Part shown: positions 26,343 through 37,829 of the stretch, in pieces
Layout: the number at the start of each line of letters is the position of its first letter
How positions within the stretch are numbered: the first letter of the stretch is position 1
Assembly: GCA_032622095.1 (NCBI GenBank)
Contig: CP136064.1
Coordinates: forward strand, 276,793,614-276,857,613
Length of the DNA stretch: 64,000 nucleotides
DNA from: Siphonodentalium dalli
Lineage: Eukaryota; Mollusca; Scaphopoda; Gadilida; Siphonodentaliidae
Direction of reading: 5' to 3'
The notes under the pieces: model-generated
The model's input: only the letters and a program-made list of their open reading frames with translations
Databases searched by the model: none
What the model was told of the DNA's origin: nothing
Program-made: the position numbers and the translations under genes

Positions 26343-27441
26343 CAGGGATGTGACTAGAGGGGGGTGTGGGGTGTCTCACCCCCCCAGCAGAGAGCTATAT
26401 TTTCAATAGTTGGAAATTTCATACCTGCCACAACGAAATTTCACACCAACAATAGGTTCAAAATGTTTTTGTAGTTCGATTATAAAACAATTTATTGGGG
26501 GGAATTTATTGTTTTTCGACCAATATTTGCATATGTTCCTATTTTTGGTCAAAATTTTTGACAGAAATGGACATCAGTTGGAAATTTTCCAACCTTAGGG
26601 GGGTGACAGGTTGGAAATTTCCAACACTTGGAAAGCTTGTGTCCTGGTCCCTCCCCCGTGGCCAGTCAAAAACTTCTAGTTAATTTAAGAAAACAATATT
26701 GTCATACAATTGGTCAACATTGTCATTGGAATTGTTATCAGTTGGAAATTTTCCAACCTAAGTTGGGGTGTAGGGTTTGAAATTTCTAACAGTAGGAAGG
26801 CTTGAGGTTAGTCTAGATGTTAGGATTTTGCGATTTTCTTGTTCAGATTTCAAAATTTTCGCACACCGGGCCGAACCATGGTCGGCCCGGTGTGTCATTG
26901 CCCATCCACATGGCCAATACAAAAACCGCTAATTAGTTTAGCAAAACAATATTTTACTACATTTGTTCAAACTTGTAGACATAATTGGTCATCAGTTGAA
27001 GAATTTTCCAACCTGAAGGGAGCATGAGGTTTGAAATTTCCAACACTAGGAAAGCTTCAGTTGAGGCCAGTCTAGATGCTAGGATTTGCGAATTTCTTGT
27101 ATATAGTTTTCCAAATTTTCTCACACCGGGCCAAACAACCATGGTCGGCCCGGTGTTTCCTGGTCTGTTGTCGGTAGCTGTGTGCATTTGTCTGGAATTA
27201 GATCACTTTTTTGGCATTTTTTTCAGGTTAAAATATCTTAATGTTCTCATACTGGGAAAAAAGCATGGCTTATGAATATATAGGAAATTAGGCCGGAGCA
27301 TGAGGTACAAGGGGGGGGGGTGCAAATGGAATTATGCAAAAAGTTGTGTTGGTGTGATTCCGACTCAAGGGGGGGGGGGTTGCAGTTGGAATTCCCCAAG
27401 GTGAACACCCTCCCAGCGGAGACCCTCTAGCCACATCCCTG
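26343..27441. mobile_element. Nonautonomous hAT element
   Basis: Ends CAGGGATGTGACTAGAGG and CCTCTAGCCACATCCCTG with an exact 8-base duplication TATGGGAT (26335-26342, 27442-27449). Inside are repeated GTTGGAAATTTCCAAC blocks, two copies of a CACCGGGCC...GGCCCGGTGT hairpin and long G runs. No transposase frame. Confidence 0.9.
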
Positions 27442-27970
27442 TATGGGATGATCGGTCCCCTGGTTTCATTTTAAAAAGGGGTAGGCAATATTAACTAGAT
27501 TAGTGGGTTGGTTTTATTTTGTTTTGATTTATATGGTGTTATCCTTCAAATACAAGTGAAATAATTTTGTCATGTTGTACCATGTCGACGGCAGCGACAA
27601 CAAACGTTAATAATATGCTCCAAATGATCTATATATGGAGATCGATGGTTTTGGGAGGTCAACATTTATTTCGACAATATATATTTAAATATTTGCCAGA
27701 ACTGGGGCGTGAACAAGCTTAAGTATAGCAGCTGCCTATAAGATCAACAACAGCGTACTTGTCACGTCGTCCGTGCACTGCGATTATGGTGGCCTTCCTA
27801 TTTACAATCCAAGCAGTAATCAGATAGCACCGTGTCCACACCGATGTCCGTGCAACGCTCCGATTACACGCACTATAATTGCATGGTGTAACACATTGTG
27901 GCCATTTTCAAGCAAATTATGAAATAGGAAACAAACAAAAAAGAATAACATAACAATTTATCACAGAGTT

Positions 27971-27976
27971 TTTATT
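27971..27976 (-). promoter_or_regulatory. Polyadenylation signal AATAAA
   Basis: On the minus strand AATAAA lies nine bases after the TGA of the ZP gene. It fits a very short 3' UTR. A later signal cannot be excluded. Confidence 0.5.
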
Positions 27977-27984
27977 TGCACTAT

Positions 27985-28322
27985 TCATCTAACAAACGGG
28001 TATGGTGGTTGGATGATCTCAATACGAGCAACATTAACCTCATGGTGGCGGGCAAACTTCTTATAAAGGCAAACAATTCCGATAGCAAGCACCACGAAAG
28101 GTAGAATTGCGCATATGAGCATGACGAGCAGCACACCATCCTTTATCGATGATGTCACTGGTTTGTGTGGTGTTTGTTCCTTCGACAGAAGAACAAGCCC
28201 GTCGACCTCTCTGGTGTTCTCTTTCCACTCTTCATTCACGGGAGGTAGGATCGATATGTATTCACTCGTAGCTGGCATAATGCCCATATCTTCAACCGTA
28301 GCTGACATAATATCTTCAAGTC
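27985..28322 (-). CDS. ZP gene, last exon: stalk, transmembrane helix, tail
   Basis: The acceptor reads TTTTTATTACAG at 28323 and upward, and the exon runs to a TGA at 27985-27987. It encodes 111 residues (model 277-387): an acidic and proline-containing stalk with a short hydrophobic patch (GLVLLSK), a helix of about 23 hydrophobic residues starting DGVLLVMLICAILPF, then YKKFARHH and a tail ending PPYPFVR. This is the usual end of a type I ZP protein. The exon starts with two bases of a split codon, so the preceding exon must end in phase 1. The 36.4 kb exon does so if its GTATAA donor is used. An extra small exon in the 8 kb intron cannot be excluded. Confidence 0.8.
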
Positions 28323-28424
28323 CTGTAATAAAAATACAGTGTGCGTTTATTTCAGCCACGGATGCTCCGACATGGGTGTTTGGGGCAAGCCTGGAAATAG
28401 TGTATCTGTCGTGTACAGAATGAC

Positions 28425-28860
28425 CACCACAGAGGGTGAATTAGTGAATATATCCACTCGGTGGGCTAGTGCCACAAATTCACCAGCTGTGAACCTCATT
28501 CTGCTCAGACCTTAACTGCTATGGGATACATAAGATCAGTTGAAGTTCCCTATTTGAAGTTGGTGATGTTCACACATTAGCCACCTCGACAATGCAATTT
28601 ATCTTCTGCAAATTAGCCGATATCGAAACTGAAAAGAAGTTACTAAACAATGCTACTTTGAGATGAGGCCTCAGCAGAATGAGATCACCAGATGGTGAAT
28701 TTGGTGATTCTAGACCGCCGTGTGGGATAGCGTCAATAAATTCACCCTCTGGGGGACCTCATTCTGAAAATGGCAGACACTATTTGAAGCCGTGATTGTG
28801 GGTGTCTCACACTTCAACTGTGATCAATATTTCCATGCATATGAAATGTCACGCCTGACA
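28425..28860. repeat. Interspersed repeat, copy 1
   Basis: AAATTCACCCTCTGGGGGAC, ACCTCATTCTG and AGTTGGTGATGTTCA blocks recur at 37830-38150 in the same order. No coding capacity. It lies just upstream of the last ZP exon. Confidence 0.65.
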
Positions 28861-28889
28861 CAGCACGGTTTGTGCCATTTTTATTTTGG

Positions 28890-29010
28890 ACATAAACGTC
28901 CAATTAGATACCAAAGTTAAACCAAAAACTCGACGGTAAACATAAACAAAACGTCCAATTAGATAACAAAGTTAACCCAAAAACTCGATGGTAAACATAA
29001 ACAAATCGCC
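28890..29010. repeat. 58-bp tandem duplication
   Basis: Two units share CGTCCAATTAGATA(C/A)CAAAG and AACTCGA(C/T)GGTAAACATA. Confidence 0.85.
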
Positions 29011-30589
29011 TCAAATTACTATATGACCTCCATGAAACACTTAATCCGTAAACAGGTAATCAGCAGTTGCTCGCCTGAAAGTGAATAACAATTTATCAGT
29101 CATAAATGATAATATTTTTCGAGCGTTTACTTGGATTAGCACGAAAAAATAGTATTCACAGTACGTGAGTTAACGTAAATTGGGGTGGAGAGATAATTGC
29201 CATGTCGACCAATGAGAAGTTGTTATTAGATAGTTGTTGTCGGAGGATTATAATTTGGTGAGAGTTCATTCTAGCCTAACCAGTCGAGACAGGAGGTCAC
29301 TTTTATTTTTATATATTTGAACACGTAATAGAATATGCAAGCTTATAGTACATCAAAGCATTGTTTGTGTTTTTGATATATTGTCATTGAGAATGAATTT
29401 CCGAACATTGTCGCTGCGTACGAATGGGGTTTCGGAAAACAGATTTCCCGCCTTGTTTTTCCCCCAGAAAATAAAGTCGGTTTTTCCTGGCCGACTGCGC
29501 AGTTTTCTCGATATGTACAATAACCTGTATGTCCACATGTGCCCACAATATTCTCTGTTAACATGCAATCCTTAATAAACACACGATTATGGATCGGCTT
29601 ATTTGCAATATTTCGAGTTGTTTATTGTAACGTCGAATTGGGAATACTTATAATTATCAAAACAATGGCTGTTAGCAGCTAGAACGGTGTACGTTTTTAA
29701 ATCAAGTGACAATAATTTACTGCTTTGTGGTTTCAATATCAGACAATTTATGCGAATCAGTCCTCATTTATTTTAACATACGTTGCCCGCTGGATCCATT
29801 TCATTTATTTTAACATACGTTGCTCGCGGGACCTATTTCAGTTTTTTTAGGATCACAACGGTGCACATTTCCGCTATCGCTCTTGTCCAACTCTAATTTG
29901 ATGTATTTCGTGTTTCTTTATGTTCGTGTTAGTTTAGGGTTTCCCCGATGATCTCATATTATGCTTTTTCAATTTTGCAAGAGTTTCTGAAAAAAATCGG
30001 AAATGGCAAAACAGATATACCGGCGATCCATGATGTGTCGCGGTGACCCAGGCGGGACACCGGATAAACCTCACCATGGTGATTACACAATAGCGTCGCC
30101 ACTAAACACAATGTGTTTTAACGATTCGTGTATCGCGACTCGGCTAGTTTTCGTGACAAAGATCGTCTCGTCGCTATATGGCCACGAAAAATAGCCTCAT
30201 TGAGATACATGAATCGTACACACACAGTGTGTAACATGTATTTAAACAGTACGCACCTTGCATGGCATGTGAAAGGTCTCTCTTTCTTCTTCTTGCAGTT
30301 GTACATGATTTCTGAAAATATTAAGTATTAGTAACTATACAAACACTTATTAATGTATGAATTATAAAGTCACGTTATATAATATGTATATATCGTAACA
30401 TTGTCATTGCATGTGCTGTGTGTACAACAGAGGCTTGCTATTTCCCAGTTATATGGAGAAAGTCGGTTAATTTCAAATTCGAGATTATTTGTGAGATCAA
30501 AAGCGATATTCAATAAAATAAAACAGGTTTGAACCACGTCGCGACGTCACTTTCTTAACACGATCTGTGAGAGGAGTTTGGTCTGGTTT

Positions 30590-30675
30590 GGTTCACGGGT
30601 GGGGGGGGGGGGGAGTTGGAAATTTCAAGGTGGAGACCCCGCAACGGAGATACACCAGCCACGACCCTGTTGCTG
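30590..30675. mobile_element. hAT-like end with G run
   Basis: A G14 tract, GAGTTGGAAATTTC and CAGCCACGACCCTG follow the right-end order of the 26.3 kb element. Confidence 0.45.
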
Positions 30676-31077
30676 GAAATGTCAACAGGGCAGTTAGAAA
30701 TTTCAGAAGAGAACTACATGTAGTACATGCATAATTGTTTTTTGAATTTTGAACCAATATCTAGTGTAAAATAAATTGTTTTAGACCAAAATTGAAAATT
30801 GTACTATTTCCATTCCATATGTTAGACTACAACTAACGACATTGCCACCATCGATACCGTGTACACAACGAAGGTTGCATATCACCTATTTACAAATTGC
30901 GTTAATTAAAACTGAATGTTATTTCCATGCAAAATATTTTGCACCACGACCCGAACGCGGTCAGTTAACAGAGCTACACGTTTACAAAACACCACATTTA
31001 TATCCTAACACGTGCACATTTTTACATACAATTCTGTAAATCTATAGAGTAATGTACCCCAATCCCTACACCATATC

Positions 31078-31302
31078 TTAATTAAAGGGACTTGTATTAT
31101 ACATATAGAATATATGTCTATCGTACTCATCGGTGGTGGAGACTAACATTGAACTAATCACAACCCCGATTGAAGAAGCCAATTTCCACAAGTCATCACT
31201 AAAAGGCCACGACCTCTTAGGAATGCATAGCCTTATGTAAGCAAGGATTATGTAAGACACATCAAGTCGGACAAAGGTCAGCCCACATAGTATCAACGGC
31301 AT
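31078..31302 (-). CDS. Unassigned frame with hydrophobic segments
   Basis: 74 codons with balanced codon use, two hydrophobic stretches (SYIILAYIRLCI, SSIGVVISSMLVS) and a terminal TAA. It lies inside the last intron of the ZP gene on the same strand. It could be a remnant of a membrane protein or a chance frame. No splice sites were convincing. Confidence 0.2.
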   Translation of the reverse strand: MPLILCGLTFVRLDVSYIILAYIRLCIPKRSWPFSDDLWKLASSIGVVISSMLVSTTDEYDRHIFYMYNTSPFN

Positions 31303-31888
31303 GTAGTTAATTTGAATTTGTTTAATCTCAATAAAAACCGTACATATTCATACAGTATTTAGATAAAATATCAAAACAAGTATACATGTGAAATTAGTAT
31401 TTACAAGTGATCAAGCAACTTACATGTACAAGACACACAACCAATTCTCGCCATTGACATCGGCATTTATTATCATGTATTCGCATTATACGATGCGATG
31501 GAGTCGGTCTAATAGGCCCTTAGAAAATGGCTAACAAAGATAATCGCTAAATACAGTCATGTGGAACAAATATATAGTTTAACAGACCTGTTTCAATCAG
31601 TATTTGTAGTGGTCTAAAATTAGTAGAATTTCTGTCCCAGTTCTTGGAAGTGAGAGCAATATATATATATTCCTTATACTGATATGCCATTAGAACTCTC
31701 TGGCTAAAATATTGTTTTATATATTATACTTATCGGTTAGTGTAGAGTGTTCATGTGCGATATGCAATCCGTAAGGGGTCGATCGTTGATTCGCATAATG
31801 AGTGTCGTATAGTCCAAGACCGCATGCACAATTTATATATAGTAATATTAAAGAAATGTAATTGATTCATTTAAATACTGTTCGTATA

Positions 31889-32176
31889 CATTGTGATAGT
31901 TACAGTTATGCCCTGTGCCAATGCATTCTCGTATATATGCGAGTCGACCATAGGTCGCCTCGCATATATAAGAGAATGCATTGGCCTAAAAACATTTAAC
32001 ATTTTTTCTTACATTATTTAACAATTTTTATAATATTTTTCTACATTCTTTGACAATTTTATCATTTTTAATATGTGTTAAGCCAATGCATTCTCTTATA
32101 CATGCGAGGCGACCTATGATCGACTCGCATGTATAAGACAATGCATTGGCACAGGGCCGTTCTGTTGGGTAAAGGG
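31889..32176 (-). mobile_element. Double-hairpin TTAA element, copy 4 (truncated)
   Basis: Reverse orientation relative to copy 1. The outer part beyond CATTGTGATAG on its left is missing. The right end is TGTTGGGTAAAGGG followed by TTAA. One hairpin carries a compensated base change (32101 C with 32131 G). Confidence 0.8.
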
Positions 32177-32904
32177 TTAATTTACAGCCAGTCATTAGTC
32201 GATATATAAACAAACTATGAATCTTCTCGAGATCAGTGTTGGTCCATCCCACTAATTGGCATCTGCCACGCTAATTAACAATCGACACCTCCAGCCTTCA
32301 CCATCGCGACTAAGATCTACACTCGCCATTGCATTGATGTATATCTACATTGATAATGTATGTTCGAATAAAACTTATACCAAACTCTGACTCCATTATC
32401 TCACAAATCCTTTATGGGACCAAATAACCTTTAGATTAGCCCCATTTCACGAATGTTGATCTTGTCTCCCAATTACCGAATATCAACGCAATTGGAATTT
32501 GAAACATGCTTTAACAACTGGTTTACTATGTTTTATTTCAATATAAACAGATTCGCACCATTATCGACCGTAAGTATCAGACGCATCACGACACTGTTTA
32601 CACTAATGGTTCCAATGTTTATACAGCAATAACTGAAGCCTACTCTTAATACAACGCAATCAACCCACCTGTGTCACTTACAGGGATACTGTACTCAAAT
32701 TTATTGAAAATGGCATACAGTACCCATATAAAGTCACCCATGCGTGTTGCAATATTGGGCGCACATTTAGCTCTAATTGTCGCGTTTTCCAATCAGCTGT
32801 TTTGTTTATATTTGTGCAGGTTTTGTTTTGTGGGCTCATTTACGTTGCAATATCAATTATCCCTTTTAAAAAAGGCAAAACTCATACATATATGTTTCAG
32901 TTTG

Positions 32905-33312
32905 TGGAGCTCCGTGGTCCAGTGGTTAGCGTGTCGGACTTGTATTAGCTGCACATGGATATGGGTTCGCTGCGCGTCGCCGGTCATTTGAGTCTTCACA
33001 TAGCAGTGGCTTGGCGTTGAGCGACGTGCAATTCCTGGATTGCTCGCCGTTTCAAAACCCGCCCCAAGTTGTGACCCTTGAGCAAGGTCGTTCGTACTGT
33101 GCGGCTTCGCATCACTCATGCGTTAAAAGAGTACCAGTCAGCTTGTCATAGTGATGAGTATCTGATCAACCTAGAGCAGCGCCTGCAATGGGTGCAGACG
33201 GTTCATTGGTTGGCCTGTACAAATGATTGGGGTAATATTGTACCAAGCGTGTTAGAGCAAGTAATTATTGGTTAATCGCTATATAAAACTGGTCATTATT
33301 ATTATTATTATT
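32905..33312 (+). mobile_element. tRNA-derived SINE
   Basis: Starts TGGAGCTCCGTGGTCCAGTG (box A like) with a GGGTTCG box B about 45 bases later. A central block holds GACCCTTGAGCAAGG and the element ends in an ATT microsatellite tail. AGTTTG on both sides (32899-32904, 33313-33318) is a possible short target duplication. The CCTTGAGCAAGG block resembles conserved central domains described in several animal SINE superfamilies. Confidence 0.75.
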
Positions 33313-33389
33313 AGTTTGATTTGCAGTAAAACTACTGGTATGTGATTCTAAGGAATGACTTGAATGTCGCACAGTAATTTCTTTCAGGG

Positions 33390-33982
33390 AAAGAAGACTG
33401 ACTTTAACTACACCCTTAACAGCAACATCCTTAAAGAGGACCAAGAACACCCTTACTTCGGTCTTACTATAAATAACACCATGACTTGGGACACCCACAT
33501 TAACAACAGCTGCAGTAAGGCAAATTGTGCCGTTGCATTCCTAAGAAGAATGAAGGTGAGCAATTTTTCAGAGGTTTCATATCGCTAGTCAGACCTGTTA
33601 TGGAATATGCTGACACAGTATGGGATCTCTACCGACAGAAGTCGAGAAAATGGACCCATGACAAAAATGCTGAAGGATCTCCAACTGACACTATTGGAGG
33701 AGAATAGAGATTGATAGACTTGCCCTTATGAACAAGGTGGTGGGTGGGCTGGTCCCGGATATCCCCCTCACTACTTTATGCCCTGCACCAAGCGTATGCG
33801 GAAGAAAAGCCAGCACAATAAAGACTACGTTACGATTCAACTACCACGACACCTCATCCATAACCATACAAAGTGCTTTATTAGTCCGAACCATGTGTGA
33901 CTGGAATCAGTGGGATGAATCAACAATTGATGAGAGCAAGCCAGTGGATTCCATCACGAGCGCTCTCGAGGAAATCATCTAG
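33390..33982 (+). pseudogene. CR1/Jockey-like LINE 3' fragment
   Basis: Three consecutive pieces in different frames: HPYFGLTINNTMTWDTHINN with KANCAVAFLRRM (33394-33588), SLVRPVMEYADTVWD (33580-33700) and MNKVVGGLVPDIPL through the terminal stop (33728-33982). Order and motifs match the end of CR1/Jockey-type proteins. Two frameshifts separate the pieces. The stop codon lies in the first unit of the 21-bp minisatellite. Confidence 0.8.
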
Positions 33983-34121
33983 ACCTCTCTCCCGCTCATC
34001 TAGACCTCTCTCCCGCTCATCTAGATCTCTCTCCCGCTCATCTAGACCTCTCTCCCGCTCATCTAGACCTCTCTCCCGCTCATCTAGACCTCTCTCCCGC
34101 TCATCTAGACCTCTCTCCCGC
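33975..34121. repeat. 21-bp minisatellite, 7 units
   Basis: TCATCTAGACCTCTCTCCCGC is repeated seven times, one unit with GATCT. The first unit contains the stop codon of the preceding LINE frame. Confidence 0.95.
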
Positions 34122-34159
34122 TGCATTTTTGCATTTGGATTCTGCAGAGTAACGATAGA

Positions 34160-35155
34160 CAGAGGCGACTGGCCGATCGGGAGACCGGGAAATTTCCCGA
34201 TGGGCCGGAGGCCGGAAATTTTTGATTCCACGTGATTTTCTATCAAGCGAGAATCCGAGGGATTTTTTTACGGTTTGGGGGGGGGGGGTATATGTGGTTG
34301 GGCCGCCCAACCACAACTTGGGCCGCAAATGAAACCGACGTGGGCCGCCACATGTGTTGTTTAACCAGCCGTTTATCCAATAAGATGGTACTCTTCTCAC
34401 ATAAATTCATGAAGGCAGAGGCGGACTGCATGGCCGATCGGGAGACCGGGAAAATTCCGGACATGGGCCGCCACATGTGTTGTTTAACCAGCCGAATTGG
34501 CTAATCGTAATTTTGACATTAAATGAACTTGTCGTCATCATATAACACCACGTAAAGACCCCATTAATCTCGAGATTTTAACGGTAACTCACAGCTGTAA
34601 ATCACAAAAAAATTCTTACGCACCCCTCCCCCAATTGAAATTTACAAGAAAATAGGAACGCTTCAGTTGATGCCAGTCTAGCTTATCGGATTCGAGATTT
34701 TCTTGTATAGTTTTCAAAATGTTCTCACCCCGGGCCGAACAACCATGAACAGCCCGGTGTGTCCTGGTCTCTTGTCCGTAGCCGTGTGCATTTGTCTGGA
34801 GTTAGACCGCTAGATGTTAGATTTTATGCAATTGTTCAGGTAAAAATATCTGAATGGTCTCATACCGGGAATATATAGAACCATGGTTTATGAATATATA
34901 GGATATTAGACCAGAGGTGCAAATGGAATTATGCAAAAACATGTATTTGGTCTGCATCTGATTCAAGGGGGGGGGGGGGGGGTGCAAATGGAATTATGCA
35001 AAAATATGTATTTGGTCTGATTCTGATTCAGGGGGGGGGGGGGGGGCAGTTGGAATTTTCCAAGGTGGACTGTGGACGCCCCCCCTCCCCCCAAAACAGA
35101 TGGCCGGTATTATATTAATTTCCCGGGCCGGTTTTTTTGGCTCAGTCCGCCTCTG
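34160..35155. mobile_element. Nonautonomous hAT element, second family
   Basis: Ends CAGAGGCGACTGG and CAGTCCGCCTCTG with an 8-base duplication ACGATAGA (34152-34159, 35156-35163). A second start (CAGAGGCGGACTGCATGGCC) occurs inside at 34418. The interior from about 34650 matches the interior of the 26.3 kb hAT element. Confidence 0.9.
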
Positions 35156-35173
35156 ACGATAGACACAGATACA

Positions 35174-35500
35174 CAGGGGTGTGGCTAGAAAGTGGTGTCC
35201 AACTAGAAATTTCCAAATGCAGACCAAACTGCCAGGTCGACACAAATTCCATTTGCACCCTTTCCTTGAATTGGACTTTCCAATGAGTAGTTCAAGCTTT
35301 CCAAATATTTGAACATTTCAATTTTGGTCTACAAACAACAAATCCCCCACTGCTTACTGGTTGCAAAATCAAACAGTGAGCACAATTTCGACCTATATAT
35401 GTGGTGTAAACTTTCAAACTAATGTTTTATCCATGTAATTTCCAACTGTTAACATTTTGGACCGAAGTTTCCCCCAATCACACCCACCACGGACGTCACG
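35174..35500. mobile_element. Partial hAT-like element
   Basis: Starts ACAGGGGTGTGGCTAGAAAG and continues with sequence (CTATATATGTGGTGTAAACT, TTTCCAACT) that also occurs at 5265-5330. The right end is not defined. Confidence 0.45.
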
Positions 35501-35549
35501 TAATTGCACGATTCACATTAGTGTTGTGGGTATACATAGATGATCTAAA

Positions 35550-35990
35550 ACTCGTCTCCAGTTTACAGCAGGATTCACAAAACAAGTGCCTTTGGCTCGG
35601 TCCAGACCTAATTTACTGGACTCGTTTTGTAAACTGGGGACGAGTTGTAGATTCTATTTATTACATGATTCAAAACTTCCACAAAACATACTTAAATCAA
35701 CAAATGGTACGCGAAACTAATCGTGGCTTCCATAAGGCATGCGATGACGTTTCACATAGCTACATCCATTGTTTGCCCGCATAACAAAAATAATCTCAGA
35801 TAAATAGTCATATTTAATGGCATATAATTAATCACAGATCTTTTGGAAAAATATTGGAAGTCATAGTATTTTCAGACGTAGCGTACCGAAGGTAAACAGA
35901 CGACAAACGGGAAGTAAAAGGTCACCTGGCACTATTTCCTGCTATTAAACGAACGTTTAATATCAGGACTTTATTGAATGGAATAAGGGT
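35550..35990 (+). mobile_element. 480-bp interspersed repeat, copy B
   Basis: Same block order as copy A with several deletions in the hairpin. Its terminal AATAAGGGTAGGG is the start of the 19-bp satellite that follows. Confidence 0.8.
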
Positions 35991-36247
35991 AGGGTGATGT
36001 AATAAGGGTATGGTGATGTAATAAGGGTATGGTGATGTAATAAGGGTAGGGTGATGTAATAAGGGTAGGGTGATGTAATAAGGGTAGGGTGATGTAATAA
36101 GGGTAGGGTGATGTAATAAGGGTAGGGTGATGTAATAAGGGTAGGGTGATGTAATAAGGGTAGGGTGATGTAATAAGGGTAGGGTGATGTAATAAGGGTA
36201 GGGTGATGTAATAAGGGTCGGGTGATGTAATAAGGGTAGAGTGATGT
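35982..36247. repeat. 19-bp satellite, 14 units
   Basis: Unit AATAAGGGTAGGGTGATGT repeats fourteen times with only a few substitutions (TATGG, TCGGG, TAGAG variants). Minus-strand open frames here are the repeat translated. The array ends 39 bases from a ZP exon donor. Confidence 0.95.
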
Positions 36248-36285
36248 AATAAGCATACTAAGTGTATATAGATAACGGTTTATAC

Positions 36286-36443
36286 TAACTCCATCACAAT
36301 TAGCTGAACAAACTGTAATATTGCATGAGAACAGGATTGTTGAATATCCCCTCAGGCTAAATGCGTTGAAGTAGGGACTCGTTGATACAAGCCCAGTGGA
36401 CGTGAAACCTTGGTTCAGAGGAAATACTACTCCGTCCCCACAC
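36286..36443 (-). CDS. ZP gene exon: ZP-C end
   Basis: The acceptor TTGGAATTGCAG precedes an exon that begins by completing a GGG codon and reads CGDGVVFPLNQGF. It continues through an F.AF.L motif and the segment STILFSCNITVCSANCDG. This is the classic end of ZP-C: the CG.D block, then a C, VC and C cluster (model residues 224-275). Seven of the coding characters around the cysteines match the family pattern by eye. Two donors are possible: GTATAA gives phase 1, which fits the 28.3 kb exon, and GTTAGT four bases earlier gives phase 0. A 19-bp satellite array starts 39 bases past the donor in the intron. Confidence 0.85.
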
Positions 36444-37101
36444 CTGCAATTCCAAGAAAATAAATTGTAAAAGTTAACCCCTTTAAATACGCAATTTGTT
36501 TCCACACCAATTATAAAGTTATAACGCATCAATATTGGAATAGTTTATTATTAATTGAATGGGTGATCCGGAAAATAAGCAGAAAGTCACACAGATAATA
36601 CAGGCTAATACGAATTCATATTGTTTGGCAGGAACTGTCAAAATAATAAGTTCAACTAATTCGATGTAACATGTGGTTCACCTCTGCCTCACATACCCTG
36701 ATCCATCGAACTACAAAACTTTACCACATTTAAACCACAACTAGACGCATCATATCATGGAAATGATTCTACATAAATTTGGTGGAAATCTGCGACAAAT
36801 ATATTACTATCGATGTTAATGTCACTCTCTCTCCCTTCTCGTCCATCACTCCAACGACATCTTTATATCACGCCATTATAATACTCATATCATGGGGATA
36901 ATTACATATACATTTGGTGGAAACCGGAGACAAACAAATCGATTATGTTGCCCCTCCACTTTTTCTGCCCACGACTCTGACAGGGCCACCTTAGAAATGT
37001 TCAGCTTGGACCATTATCGTGCTCGCAAAAGCATACCCCGTTGTTTCCATTTGGATGGTCCCCTATTAATTTCTATATAACACAGGCGGACAGACATTCG
37101 T

Positions 37102-37262
37102 AAATAGAGGATATGAAATGAGTGTTTCTCTCATATGATATTTATGAAACGAGTCTAAGAATTTTCAGTTTTCTCGAGCCTCCGGCGAGAGAAAACTGAA
37201 AATTCGTGACGAGTTTCATAAATATCATATGAGAGAAACACGAATTACACATATTCTATTTA
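37102..37262. mobile_element. Long near-perfect hairpin
   Basis: Arms of 60-80 bases containing TCATATGATATTTATGAAAC and AATTTTCAGTTTTCTCG are separated by a loop of a few bases (CCTCCGG). A diverged fragment lies at 37470-37515. Confidence 0.85.
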
Positions 37263-37829
37263 TCATATGACACCTATAAATTGATTCTGATGTCCAAAAC
37301 GCACACAAATCACTAAATAGCTATATGACATCGGCAGCAAAAGGTTAATGTGACGTCACTTCATTGCAACGGAAGCCCAGTTACACCTGGTGAACTAGCA
37401 GAAATAATATGCACGCGAAGATATAGTGCGCTATTCTGTTCTCAGTTTGTGACATTATATCGTATGTTTATTAGATAAATACGAATTATATATTCTATTT
37501 ATCGTATAACAATGTCCAAAACTATATATTTCAAGATTATAATTGCGAGAATTTCGGCATCGCGTTGATTAACGCGCACGAATTTGACCTGCATTTAGTT
37601 AGAGATGCGGCTCGGCCCCGGCTGCCATTCAGCCAATCAGAACACACTTTTGTCAACAAAGCAATCAAATTATCGGAAAGTGATATGAACTAGTAATTGA
37701 TATGAAATTGATTTATGACATACTTTCCAACGTAAATAATGATTCAGTCATATGATAAATATAGATATGGATTGAGCACCTGGTGAACAACGACATGTTA
37801 CTCTAATCAAGTCTGAATTTAATGGGTCT

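Larger units (their letters stand above)
29011..31888. other. Intron DNA, little recognised
   Basis: Part of the last ZP intron. A 44-base direct repeat (ATTTATTTTAACATACGTTG) occurs at 29766 and 29808, and the hAT-like end at 30590. No exon was identified. Confidence 0.4.

Noticed and set aside
33897-34246. Arg/Ser-rich and Glu/Arg-rich proteins
   Set aside because: Produced by the 21-bp minisatellite read in frame on each strand.
35963-36532. 189-codon minus-strand frame
   Set aside because: Its last half is the 19-bp satellite translated (HPTLITSPYPYYITLPLLH period). Only the part overlapping the ZP exon is coding.
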